A stretch of DNA of 11,342 nt from positions 1-11,342 of the forward strand of contig SYBY01000035.1 of the NCBI GenBank assembly GCA_005788585.1. The letters run 5' to 3'. A program made the translations under genes and the position numbers. The DNA comes from Actinomycetota bacterium (lineage in GTDB: Bacteria; Actinomycetota; Thermoleophilia; Solirubrobacterales; Solirubrobacteraceae). Below the pieces are notes generated by a model. That model ran no database searches, was not told the origin of the DNA, and saw nothing but the letters and a program-made list of their open reading frames with translations. Positions 1 through 6,414 of the stretch are shown piece after piece (the first letter of the stretch is position 1; every line of letters starts with the position of its first letter).

Positions 1-323
1 GCGACGGGGATCGAGGCGCCGGAGTCGACCATGAGCGTGCACGCGACGATGCCCGCGAGGCTGGCGTTGTAGCCGATGCTCAGGTCGAACTCACCGGCGA
101 CGAGCGGGAACGTCAGGCCCATCGCGATGATGGCGGCCAGCGCGCTCTGGTTGAGGATGTTGATGGCGTTGTCGCGGGTGGCGAACGTGTCGGGCTCGAG
201 CGTCGCGACCACGACGATCATGAGGCCGAGCACGAGCAGCGCGCCGTAGCGGCCGAAGAACTTCCAGGCGTCGAAGCTGCGCCCGGAGGTCCGCAGCCCC
301 GCGTCGATCGGGATGTTGGTCAT
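1..323 (-). CDS. ABC transporter permease, RbsC-like (partial, C-terminus outside window)
   Basis: This is the membrane subunit of a CUT2-type importer; only the first ~107 residues are inside the window. The protein begins MTNIPIDAGLRTSGRSFD, followed by a hydrophobic segment at about residues 28-42 (YGALLVLGLMIVVVA). Next comes the stretch NQSALAAIIAMGL and then GEFDLSIGY, which matches the (G)xxDLSVG signature of RbsC/XylH-type permeases. The start is well supported: its ATG overlaps the stop of the upstream ATPase gene by 4 bp (ATGA), and GGAGGAG lies about 8 nt upstream inside the ATPase gene. It is the third gene of a binding protein-ATPase-permease operon read leftward. The substrate cannot be told from this fragment; sugars are usual for the family, but other small molecules are possible. 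Family confidence is high. Confidence 0.9.
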   Translation of the reverse strand, partial: MTNIPIDAGLRTSGRSFDAWKFFGRYGALLVLGLMIVVVATLEPDTFATRDNAINILNQSALAAIIAMGLTFPLVAGEFDLSIGYNASLAGIVACTLMVDSGASIPV

Positions 324-1897
324 GCCTGCTTCTCCTCCGGGACGGCGTAACAGAGCGAGGTGAGGTGGTCCTTCGTCGCGTGGGCGCCGTCGACGATGTC
401 GACGACCCTGCCCTCGCGCATGACGGCGACGCGATCGCAGATCGCGAGCTCTTCGAAGTCGCTGGAGATGAGGACGATCGCGGCGCCGGCGTGGGCCAGC
501 TCGCGGATGATCCCGTACAGCTCCCCGCGCGCCCCGACGTCGACGCCGACGGTCGGCTCGTCAAGGATCAGCAGCTTCGGCGCGGCGCGGACGTACTTGC
601 TGACCACGACCTTCTGCTGGTTGCCGCCGGACAGGTCGCCGACGGGCTGGTCGACCGAGCTGATCTTGATGCCGAAGCGCTCGACCATCTCCTTGGCGGT
701 GGCGCGCATCCGGCCCGGGCTGAGCAGCCGGGTGGTCGGCTGGCGGTCGTCGTGCATGGTCGCCAGCGCGATGTTGCGAGCCACCGACTCCTGGAGCAGC
801 AGCCCCTCCGAGCGGCGCTCCTCGGGCACGAGCGCCACTCCGCGCCGGATCGCGTCGTACGGCGACCGGGGGCTGAAGTCCTTGCCGCCGAGCTGCATGG
901 CGCCGCCGGTCGGGCTATCGGCGCCGAACATCAGGCGGGCGAGCTCGGTGCGCCCCGACCCCACGAGGCCGGCGACGCCGAGGATCTCCTTGGGGTGGAC
1001 GTCGAGGTCGACGCCGTGGACGCGCGGCTCGCGGGTCAGCCCGCGGACGGTCAGCACCGGCTCGCTGTGCAGGTGACGCTCGACGGCCTCGTCCGGGGGC
1101 GGTGTGAGGTCGGTGACCTCGCGGCCGATGATCTCGCGGGTCAGCCGGTCACGGTCGATCTCGTCGGCGACGAACGTGCCGACCATCCGGCCGTTGCGCA
1201 GGACGGTGACATCGCGCGAGACGTGCAGCACCTCGTCGAGGCGGTGGGAGATGTAGAGGACGCCGACGCCGCTCTTCGTCAGGTCGGCGATCACCGAGAA
1301 GAGGCGCTCGGCCTCCTCGTCGGTGAACGACGCCGTCGGCTCGTCCATCGCGATGACGCGGGCCTCGCGCATGAGCGAGCGGCCGAGGGAGATCATCCAG
1401 CGCTCGGAGACCGTGAGTCGTTCGACCTCGGTGTCGAGCGGCACGCCGCCGCCGAGCCCTTCGATGACCTCGACGGCGCGGCGCCGGGCCGCGCGCCGGT
1501 CCAGGAAACCGGTGCGCGAACCGCCCTCGTAGCCGAGGGCCATGTTCTGCAGGCCGGTGAACTTCGGGACGAGGTTCAGCTCCTGGTGGATGAAGTTCAG
1601 GCCCAGGCGTGTGGCGTCCTGGGGGGAGTCGATCGACACGTCCTCGCCGGCGACACGGATCGTCCCGGCGTCGGCGGTCTCCACGCCCGCGAGGATCCGC
1701 ACGAGCGTCGACGTGCCGGCGCCGTTGGCCCCGCACAGGGCGAGGACGTGGCCGGCGTCGAGGGAGATCGAGACGTCGTCCAGCGCACGGGCGCCGCCGA
1801 ACGACTTCGAGATGCCGCGCATCTCGACGATGGGCGGTCCGGCGGGGGCGACGCCGTTGCCGGCGGCCTGCGGAGTGGTGGTGTCGGTCACGCGCAT
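320..1897 (-). CDS. Two-domain ABC importer ATPase, RbsA/MglA-like, with altered Walker A
   Basis: A 525-residue protein with two fused nucleotide-binding domains (about 22-260 and 280-518), the usual length and layout of CUT2 ATPases that energise uptake with the neighbouring permease. Domain 1 has GANGAGTST at 56-64, Q-loop Gln105, Walker B VIAMDEPT (Asp185, Glu186) and H-loop His218. Its signature is degenerate: LTVSERW at 161-167. Domain 2 has the family-typical GLVGSGRTE (310-318), an intact LSGGNQQK signature (422-429), Walker B LLILDEPT (Asp446, Glu447) and SSD in place of the H-loop His. The oddity is Thr62 where the Walker A Lys belongs (codon ACG, complement of 1712-1714). Domain 2 normally has Arg there, so neither P-loop has the Lys. 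The ATG at 1897 has GGAG 5 nt upstream; a GTG at 1891 is the alternative. It overlaps the permease start by 4 bp and lies 73 bp after the binding-protein gene. Confidence 0.95.
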   Translation of the reverse strand: MRVTDTTTPQAAGNGVAPAGPPIVEMRGISKSFGGARALDDVSISLDAGHVLALCGANGAGTSTLVRILAGVETADAGTIRVAGEDVSIDSPQDATRLGLNFIHQELNLVPKFTGLQNMALGYEGGSRTGFLDRRAARRRAVEVIEGLGGGVPLDTEVERLTVSERWMISLGRSLMREARVIAMDEPTASFTDEEAERLFSVIADLTKSGVGVLYISHRLDEVLHVSRDVTVLRNGRMVGTFVADEIDRDRLTREIIGREVTDLTPPPDEAVERHLHSEPVLTVRGLTREPRVHGVDLDVHPKEILGVAGLVGSGRTELARLMFGADSPTGGAMQLGGKDFSPRSPYDAIRRGVALVPEERRSEGLLLQESVARNIALATMHDDRQPTTRLLSPGRMRATAKEMVERFGIKISSVDQPVGDLSGGNQQKVVVSKYVRAAPKLLILDEPTVGVDVGARGELYGIIRELAHAGAAIVLISSDFEELAICDRVAVMREGRVVDIVDGAHATKDHLTSLCYAVPEEKQA

Positions 1898-1916
1898 GTG
1901 GGCTCCGAGATCGGGT

Positions 1917-1952
1917 GGAGCCGCGCCCGCGGGTGAAGGGGGGCGCGGCTCC
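1917..1952 (-). other. 12-bp perfect inverted repeat between binding-protein and ATPase genes
   Basis: GGAGCCGCGCCC at 1917-1928 is repeated exactly as its reverse complement GGGCGCGGCTCC at 1941-1952, with a 12-nt loop. It fills most of the 73-bp gap between the binding-protein stop and the ATPase start. On the transcript it would form a very stable GC stem-loop with no U-tract. Such structures between a binding-protein gene and downstream transporter genes are known to protect the upstream message or partly stop transcription, giving more binding protein than membrane subunits. That role is inferred here; the repeat itself is plainly visible. Confidence 0.75.
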
Positions 1953-1970
1953 GGGTCCGGGTGTTCGTGA

Positions 1971-2957
1971 CTAGAGGCCCTTCAGGGCGTCAGGGTTCTC
2001 CTCGACGAACGCGTCCACGTTCTCCGGGGTGATGAGGTCACTCGGGATCGGCACGTCCTTCGGCTCGGCGTCGACGCCGGCCTCGACGACCTCACCGGTG
2101 CGCTCGGCGATCTGCTCGCCGGCCTCGAACACCTTGAGGTAGACGGTGCCGTCCATGTCGCCGTCCTGGATGGCCTTGATCGCGCCGGGCTGCCCGTTGA
2201 CGCCGTAGACCTTCACGCCTTCGCGGTTGCCCTGCTTGATCGCGGCGATGGCGCCGAGCGCCGGGTCGTCGAAGCAGCCCCAGACGGCGAGGCCGTCACC
2301 GACGTCGGGGTTCTTCGCCAGCCACGCCTGCGTGAACTGGGTCGACGCCTCGACCTGGCCGGGGATCGGGACCTCGTTGCGGGTCTGCTGGATCGACGTG
2401 GGCTCGATCGCGGCGTCGAGCGCCTCTTCGCGGCCGATGCACGGCAGGCCGCTCTTGTAGCCCAGGGCGAGAAGCTTGCCCTTGCCGCCGGTGTCCTTGA
2501 CGAGCTGATCGGCGACTAGCTTGCCGGCCGGCTTGCCCGCGTCGTAGTTGACCTGCACGCCGTCGGCGGTGCCGCCCGACAGCGAGACGACCGGGATGCC
2601 CGCGGCCTTCGCGGCACGGACGCCCGCGGTCATGGCGTCGCTGGGGAAGACCGTCACGACGAGCATGTCGACGTTCTTCTGGACCAGGTCCTGCATGGCG
2701 GCGACGGCCTTGTCGGTCGACCCCTGCGGGTCGACGCTCGTGACCTCGTAGCCCTTCTCCTCGGACATCGCCTTGATGCCGGCGATGGCCTGCTCGGACG
2801 TCTGATCGGCGGCGGAGAAGCCGACGATCCCGATGGAGTACTTCTCGTCGGACGCGGTCGTGGAGGCGCTCTCGCCATCTCCATCGTCGCTGCCGCAACC
2901 TGCCGCGAGCACGCTGGCGGCTGCCAGGGCGACGGCGCCGATCATGCGAAGACGCAT
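1971..2957 (-). CDS. Sugar-type ABC transporter substrate-binding lipoprotein
   Basis: A 328-residue extracytoplasmic binding protein of the periplasmic-binding-protein 4 (ribose-binding-like) family that should deliver ligand to the adjacent ATPase/permease. The start MRLRMIG at 2957 is chosen because GGAGGAG stands about 7 nt upstream. It also gives a compact lipoprotein signal: Arg-rich n-region, hydrophobic AVALAAASVLAAG, then Cys21 in the lipobox LAAGC, followed by a polar linker rich in Gly, Asp, Glu, Ser and Thr (residues 22-37). The mature part starts KYSIGIVGFSAADQTSEQAI and continues through VDPQGSTDKAVAAMQDLVQ and VDMLVVTVFPSDAMTAGVRAAKAAGIPVVSLSGG, the typical first half of the fold. 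Cysteines in GLPCIGREE and VWGCFDDPA could pair. A longer GTG start at 3074 would bury the signal peptide and is unlikely. It is the first gene of the importer operon. The ligand is unknown. Confidence 0.95.
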   Translation of the reverse strand: MRLRMIGAVALAAASVLAAGCGSDDGDGESASTTASDEKYSIGIVGFSAADQTSEQAIAGIKAMSEEKGYEVTSVDPQGSTDKAVAAMQDLVQKNVDMLVVTVFPSDAMTAGVRAAKAAGIPVVSLSGGTADGVQVNYDAGKPAGKLVADQLVKDTGGKGKLLALGYKSGLPCIGREEALDAAIEPTSIQQTRNEVPIPGQVEASTQFTQAWLAKNPDVGDGLAVWGCFDDPALGAIAAIKQGNREGVKVYGVNGQPGAIKAIQDGDMDGTVYLKVFEAGEQIAERTGEVVEAGVDAEPKDVPIPSDLITPENVDAFVEENPDALKGL

Positions 2958-3070
2958 AGATCCTCTCCTCCGGGCACAGACCCGCGGCACGCGGTGGACC
3001 CGCGATGCGGCAGCGCCCGATCGTGCCGGCTCCTGGGGTGGGGCCGGCGGTTTCTCTCCTCCGGCTGCCC

Positions 3071-3088
3071 TCACCGCCGGAGCGGTGA
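3071..3088 (-). other. Leader hairpin with UNCG-type tetraloop
   Basis: In the leader of the binding-protein gene, the minus-strand transcript reads UCACCGC-UCCG-GCGGUGA: a perfect 7-bp stem closed by a C-G pair around a UCCG loop, one of the unusually stable UNCG tetraloops. It lies just inside the predicted 5' end of the message, about 115 nt before the start codon. It could stabilise the 5' end or be part of a larger leader structure. There is no U-tract, so it is not an obvious attenuator. The function is unknown. Confidence 0.45.
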
Positions 3089-3103
3089 TCGCAGCACTCC
3101 ACG

Positions 3104-3133
3104 AGTATGTCCTGATGTTGAATTCGATGTCAA
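3104..3133 (-). promoter_or_regulatory. Predicted promoter of the ABC importer operon
   Basis: On the minus strand a consensus -35 TTGACA (complement of 3128-3133) is followed after 18 nt by CATACT (complement of 3104-3109), a fair -10. Transcription would start near 3097, giving a leader of roughly 140 nt before the binding-protein ATG. The -35 lies inside the shared operator-like element at 3120-3136, so a bound regulator could block polymerase. The 299-bp region 2958-3256 otherwise holds only this leader and the divergent hydrolase promoter. A second GGAGGAG at about 3055-3061 has no start codon at a useful distance. Confidence 0.5.
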
Positions 3134-3136
3134 GTT
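3120..3136. promoter_or_regulatory. Operator-like element, copy A (importer promoter)
   Basis: GAATTCGATGTCAAGTT is one of three well-matching copies of a 17-bp element in the window; the others are at 3200-3216 (inverted) and 11291-11307. Including flanking bases it is an imperfect palindrome, TTGA (3118-3121)-N8-TCAA (3130-3133), the size expected for a dimeric regulator of the TetR or GntR kind. It covers the importer -35. A weaker relative, GAATCTCCCTGCAAGTT at 3154-3170 (13 of 17 positions fit), lies 34 bp further along in the same orientation. Confidence 0.55.
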
Positions 3137-3199
3137 AGAACCGTGTTGTCTCGGAATCTCCCTGCAAGTTGCGATAAAGTACGTTGTGGCCACGGTACG

Positions 3200-3216
3200 A
3201 ACTTGACGTCGAACTC
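3200..3216. promoter_or_regulatory. Operator-like element, copy C (hydrolase promoter)
   Basis: AACTTGACGTCGAACTC is the inverted copy of the element at 3120-3136, with 15 of 17 positions identical when reverse-complemented. Its palindrome reads TTGA (3203-3206)-N8-TCAT. It contains the TTGACG that would serve as -35 of the rightward hydrolase promoter, mirroring the arrangement on the importer side. The two copies face away from each other 80 bp apart, which would let one regulator control both divergent units. Confidence 0.55.
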
Positions 3217-3231
3217 ATGTTGCTCCATCGT
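3203..3231 (+). promoter_or_regulatory. Possible promoter of the alpha/beta hydrolase gene
   Basis: TTGACG (3203-3208) is a good -35. After 17 nt, CATCGT (3226-3231) is a poor -10. Start of transcription would be near 3238, leaving about 19 nt that include GAGGAG at 3246-3251 before the ATG. The weak -10 suggests dependence on an activator or a misplaced call. An alternative AT-rich spot, TAAAGT at 3175-3180, lacks a properly spaced -35. Confidence 0.35.
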
Positions 3232-3256
3232 CGAGTGCCCCACCTGAGGAGCTCGC

Positions 3257-4069
3257 ATGCCGACCATCTCCGTCAACGGCACGACCCTGCACTACCTCGA
3301 CGAAGGACCCCGGGACGCCCCGGCGATCGTCTTCAGCCCGTCGATGTTCTTCGACGTCCAGATGTTCGCCGCGCAGGCCGAGGCGTTCTCCGACCGCTTC
3401 CGCGTCGTCCGTTACGACCACCGCGGCCAGGGCGACAGCGCCCGCCACCCGCGCGAGCAGCTCGACATGGACACGCTCACCGACGATGTGGTGGCGCTCA
3501 TCGAGTCGCTCGGCATCGCGCCGGTGACGTTCGTCGGCAACTCGATGGGCGGGTTCGTCGGGCTGCGCCTGGCCGCGCGCCGGCCCGAGCTCGTCCGGTC
3601 GCTCGTCGCGATGGGGACGAGCGCGGACGTCGAGGAGCAGGCCGAGGCGATGGACGAGCTCATCGCGGCGCTCTCCGAACACGGCATGGAGCCGGTGCTC
3701 GACGGCGTCCTGCAGTTCATGATGGGCGACACCACGCTGACCGACCCGTCGCGCGCCGAGATCCTCGCCGACGTCACCGCGATGCTGCGCAGCCGGACGC
3801 CCGAGTACGCCGATGCGGCGTGGCACATCGCCCACCGCAAGGGCATCCTCGACGAGCTGCCGGGCATCACGGTCCCGGTGCTCGTCGTGGCCGGGACCGA
3901 GGACCACACGTACCCGCCGCCGAAGTCCCGGCAGATCGCGGAGCTGATCCCCGGGGCGCGGCTGGAGTACATGGAGCGCACCGGGCACGTGCACGCCAAG
4001 GAGAACCCCGAGGCGGTCAACGCGCTGCTCGAGCAGCACCTCGCGGAGCTGGCGGTCGCGGCCGGCTGA
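3257..4069 (+). CDS. Alpha/beta hydrolase, 3-oxoadipate enol-lactonase-like
   Basis: A 270-residue single-domain alpha/beta hydrolase, a normal length for the PcaD/BioH-like group. The nucleophile elbow is GNSMGG with Ser96. The acid is Asp216 in VLVVAGTEDHTYPP, and the base is His244 in RTGHVHAKENP. The oxyanion region reads FSPSMFFDVQMF instead of the common HG, resembling the NSLG-type loop of enol-lactonases. VVRYDHRGQGDS (50-61) is the usual strand 4 turn. It would cleave an ester or lactone bond in the cytoplasm; no signal peptide is present. The ATG is supported by GAGGAG 5-6 nt upstream. It stands alone on its strand and ends 15 bp before the convergent exporter gene. It is divergent from the importer and shares its operator-like element, so its substrate may be what the importer brings in. 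The exact substrate is unknown; assignment to pca catabolism is not supported by neighbours. Confidence 0.9.
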   Translation: MPTISVNGTTLHYLDEGPRDAPAIVFSPSMFFDVQMFAAQAEAFSDRFRVVRYDHRGQGDSARHPREQLDMDTLTDDVVALIESLGIAPVTFVGNSMGGFVGLRLAARRPELVRSLVAMGTSADVEEQAEAMDELIAALSEHGMEPVLDGVLQFMMGDTTLTDPSRAEILADVTAMLRSRTPEYADAAWHIAHRKGILDELPGITVPVLVVAGTEDHTYPPPKSRQIAELIPGARLEYMERTGHVHAKENPEAVNALLEQHLAELAVAAG

Positions 4070-4084
4070 CGAGGGTGCTGGTGT

Positions 4085-6280
4085 TCATGACTCGGCGGCC
4101 GGTGTGACCGCCGGCAGGCGCAGGAGCCGCCGGCCGCGCTCGGGCATCCACCAGTTCCAGCGGCCGAGCCACGAGACGGTGGCGGGGACGAGCAGCGTGC
4201 GCACGATCAGCGCGTCGATCAGGACGCCTGCGGCGAGTCCGGTGGCGAGCACCTGCAGGTCCGCCTCACCAGCGGTCGCCATCGCGGCGAACGCGAGGAA
4301 GACGATCAGCGCCGCGCTGGTCACGAGCCGCCCGGTCCCGGCCATTCCGCGCACGACCGCCTCGTCGGTGGTGCCGGTGCGGTCGTACTCCTCGCGCATC
4401 CGGGCGAGGATGAACACCTCGTAGTCCATCGAGAGCCCGTAGATGAACGCGAACACGATCACCGGCGCCCACGACAGCACCGATCCGGTGGGGTCGACGC
4501 CGAACAGCAGCTCGGTACCGACGCCGTGCTGCCAGACGAGCGTCATCACGCCCCAGGTCGCGAAGACCGACAGCAGGTTCATCGCGATCGCCTTCGCGGG
4601 CAGCACGATCGAGCGGAACGCGCGCGCGAGCAGCACGAACGTGACGACCGAGATCAGCACGAGCATCAGCGGGAAGGAGCCGTAGACGCCGTCGATGAAG
4701 TCCATCGTCTCCGCGGTGCCTCCGCCGACCGTCGTCGCCGGCTTTGCAGCGGCGGCGTCACGCACGGCATCGACCGACTCACGTCCGGCCTGCGAGTTGG
4801 TGTCACTGCGCGGGAAGACCTCGACGACCGCGTCTCCATCGGCGCGCCACGCGCCGCCCGGTGCGCTGGCGGCGCGGACGCCATCGACCGTCGCCATGCG
4901 GGCGGCCGTGTCGTCCGCGCGGGCGGCCGGGGTCAGGACCTCGATGGGCGCGAGCGGCGCGGCGCCGATGCCCGAGCGTTCGAGCTGCTCGAGTGCGGCC
5001 TTCGGGTCGCCGGTGCCGCCGAGGGATTGTGCTTCAGGGGTGCCGAGCAACATGCCCTGCGCGACGATGCACAGCGCGACGAGCACGGCTGTGCCGCCGA
5101 GCGCGGCGGCGACGCGGTGGCGGATGACCAGGCGCGCCCACGCGGCCCAGTGCCGCTCGGCGCGGTCGGTGCGTCGCAGCCGGCGGGCGTCGGCGACCGG
5201 CCCGACCGTCGCGAGTACGACGGGCAGCAGCGTCAGCGCGACGGCGACGGACACGAGCGGGATGAGCAGGCCGCCCAAGCCCATCGAGCGCAGGAACGGC
5301 ACCGGCAGCACGAGCGCCGAGAGCAGTCCGATGGCCACGGTGGTGCCGCTGAACAGCACCGCGCGCCCGGCGGTTCCGGCGGCGTGAATAATCGCCTCCT
5401 CGTTGCTTGCACCGCGCTCTCGTTCCTCCCGCCAGCGCATGACGATCAGGAGCGCGTAGTCGATCGCGATACCGAGGCCGATCAGCGAGACGAGGAAGAC
5501 GACGACCAGGTTGACCTCCGTCAGCGCGGTGAGCCCCCAAACGGCCAGCAGGGTGACCGGGATCGCGACGATCGCCATCAGCAGCGGTACGAGGGCGAGT
5601 GCGGACGCGAAGACGAACGCCAGCACGATCAGTGCCCCGACGCCGGCGATGAGTGTCTCGTTCAGGAAGCTGGGACCACCGCCCTCGCCTGGCGTCTCGC
5701 GGGCCAGCAGCGCGGCCCCCGTGAGCCGTACCTCGGCGCCGCCCACGCGCGCGTCGGCGGCGGCTTGCTCGGCGCTCGCGAGCGTCGCGTCACTGATCTC
5801 GTTCCCGCTCGGCCCGGCGTTGTCGACCACGGTCGACGGCGGATGCACGATCGCAAACGTGGTGCGACCGTCGTCTGAGACGTAGGCCGGCTCGGATGTG
5901 GAACCGAAGGACGCGACGCGAGCGCCGGGGACGGCGCGCGCGAGGTCCTGCTCGAGTGTCCGCAGGTCGGCGCGGACCGCCGGAGCGCTTGCCGTCGTTC
6001 CGGGTGGCAGCGTGACGACGGCGACGAGCGGCGGGGTTGCACCGCCCGAGTCGAAGCGACTGACGATCCGTTCGTTCGTGACGGTGCTCGCGCTGTCGGG
6101 CATGGTGAAGTCCTCGTTGAGCGCGTCGGTGACCTTCGCGGCGCCGTAGAACCCGACCAAGGTGAGCGCGAGCCAGCCGACCGCGACCAGGCGCTTGTGG
6201 GCGAGCACCCAGCCGGTGAGGCTGGCAAGCCAGCGCCCGGTGCGGTCGACCGGATGGGCGGAGATCGGTGTGGTTCGCAT
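4085..6280 (-). CDS. MMPL family transporter (RND superfamily exporter)
   Basis: A 731-residue inner-membrane protein with the duplicated MMPL plan. TM1 is at about 30-48, followed by an extracytoplasmic domain (~55-205) and five membrane segments (~208-360). A second TM1-like segment (~391-412) precedes a second external domain (~415-530) and five more segments (~536-700). The proton-relay Asp-Tyr pairs are visible in GLGIAIDYALLIVMRW (Asp274-Tyr275) and GLSMDYEVFILARMREEYD (Asp619-Tyr620). Length matches the shorter actinobacterial MMPLs (YdfJ-like) rather than the ~950-residue mycobacterial lipid exporters. Cargo is unknown: drugs, lipids or other hydrophobic compounds are possible, powered by proton flow. 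No clear Shine-Dalgarno precedes the ATG at 6280, and no better start is near. It is divergent from a two-component system, with tandem palindromes between them, so that system probably controls it. Confidence 0.93.
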   Translation of the reverse strand: MRTTPISAHPVDRTGRWLASLTGWVLAHKRLVAVGWLALTLVGFYGAAKVTDALNEDFTMPDSASTVTNERIVSRFDSGGATPPLVAVVTLPPGTTASAPAVRADLRTLEQDLARAVPGARVASFGSTSEPAYVSDDGRTTFAIVHPPSTVVDNAGPSGNEISDATLASAEQAAADARVGGAEVRLTGAALLARETPGEGGGPSFLNETLIAGVGALIVLAFVFASALALVPLLMAIVAIPVTLLAVWGLTALTEVNLVVVFLVSLIGLGIAIDYALLIVMRWREERERGASNEEAIIHAAGTAGRAVLFSGTTVAIGLLSALVLPVPFLRSMGLGGLLIPLVSVAVALTLLPVVLATVGPVADARRLRRTDRAERHWAAWARLVIRHRVAAALGGTAVLVALCIVAQGMLLGTPEAQSLGGTGDPKAALEQLERSGIGAAPLAPIEVLTPAARADDTAARMATVDGVRAASAPGGAWRADGDAVVEVFPRSDTNSQAGRESVDAVRDAAAAKPATTVGGGTAETMDFIDGVYGSFPLMLVLISVVTFVLLARAFRSIVLPAKAIAMNLLSVFATWGVMTLVWQHGVGTELLFGVDPTGSVLSWAPVIVFAFIYGLSMDYEVFILARMREEYDRTGTTDEAVVRGMAGTGRLVTSAALIVFLAFAAMATAGEADLQVLATGLAAGVLIDALIVRTLLVPATVSWLGRWNWWMPERGRRLLRLPAVTPAAES

Positions 6281-6338
6281 GACCGGGGATGCTGAGTCGG
6301 CCGCGGTCCGCGCGAAACGTCCGTTCGGCGGATCCTCG

Positions 6339-6382
6339 GTCTCCTCCCGCGGGAGGAGACGCCTCCTTCCGCGGGAGGTGTC
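6339..6382. promoter_or_regulatory. Two adjoining 22-bp palindromic elements (likely tandem operators)
   Basis: Positions 6339-6360 are a perfect 22-bp palindrome: GTCTCCTCCCG followed by its exact reverse complement CGGGAGGAGAC. Directly abutting it, 6361-6382 repeats the same 22 bp with four changes (18/22 identical), giving an imperfect palindrome around the same core CCGCGG. The 22-bp period is close to two helix turns, so two dimers would sit on the same face of DNA. The pair lies in the 134-bp gap between divergent exporter and kinase genes, right upstream of the kinase -10. The adjacent LuxR-type regulator is the natural candidate to bind, but this is inferred. Confidence 0.7.
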
Positions 6383-6401
6383 CGGGCAGGGGGCGCGCCA
6401 T

Positions 6402-6407
6402 TAGGCT
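6402..6407 (+). promoter_or_regulatory. Possible -10 of a leaderless kinase/regulator transcript
   Basis: TAGGCT fits the TAnnnT pattern of actinobacterial -10 boxes and ends 7 nt before the kinase GTG at 6415, the usual distance from -10 to the first transcribed base. No Shine-Dalgarno is present before that GTG or the ATG at 6421, which supports a leaderless message. A recognisable -35 is absent; its place is next to the tandem palindromes. Confidence 0.35.
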
Positions 6408-6414
6408 CCGCCTG

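Noticed and set aside
365..1936. 523-codon open frame on the plus strand opposite the ATPase gene
   Set aside because: It lies fully antisense to a gene with clear ABC motifs. Its product is an Asp/Ala/Val/Arg-rich low-information sequence typical of GC-rich antisense frames, with no domain and no ribosome binding site.
2958..3074. Extended N-terminus of the binding protein from GTG at 3074
   Set aside because: It would put 39 polar residues ahead of a perfect lipoprotein signal peptide. The ATG at 2957 has a well-spaced GGAGGAG.
3184..4107. Plus-strand frame overlapping the alpha/beta hydrolase in another phase
   Set aside because: The product is Arg/Ala/Gly-rich. The overlapping 3257-4069 frame has the catalytic triad and a ribosome binding site.
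4067..4110. Terminator between the convergent hydrolase and MMPL genes
   Set aside because: The 15-bp gap has no stem of more than 5 bp and no T-run; nothing can be supported.
4526..5878. 450-codon open frame on the plus strand opposite the MMPL gene
   Set aside because: Antisense to an intact MMPL gene; its composition is dominated by Arg, Gly, Asp and Gln without any motif.
6301..6314. Short palindromic run CGCGGTCCGCG near the exporter start
   Set aside because: Only 11 bp and made of CG repeats that are common in this DNA; it is not distinctive beside the 22-bp elements.
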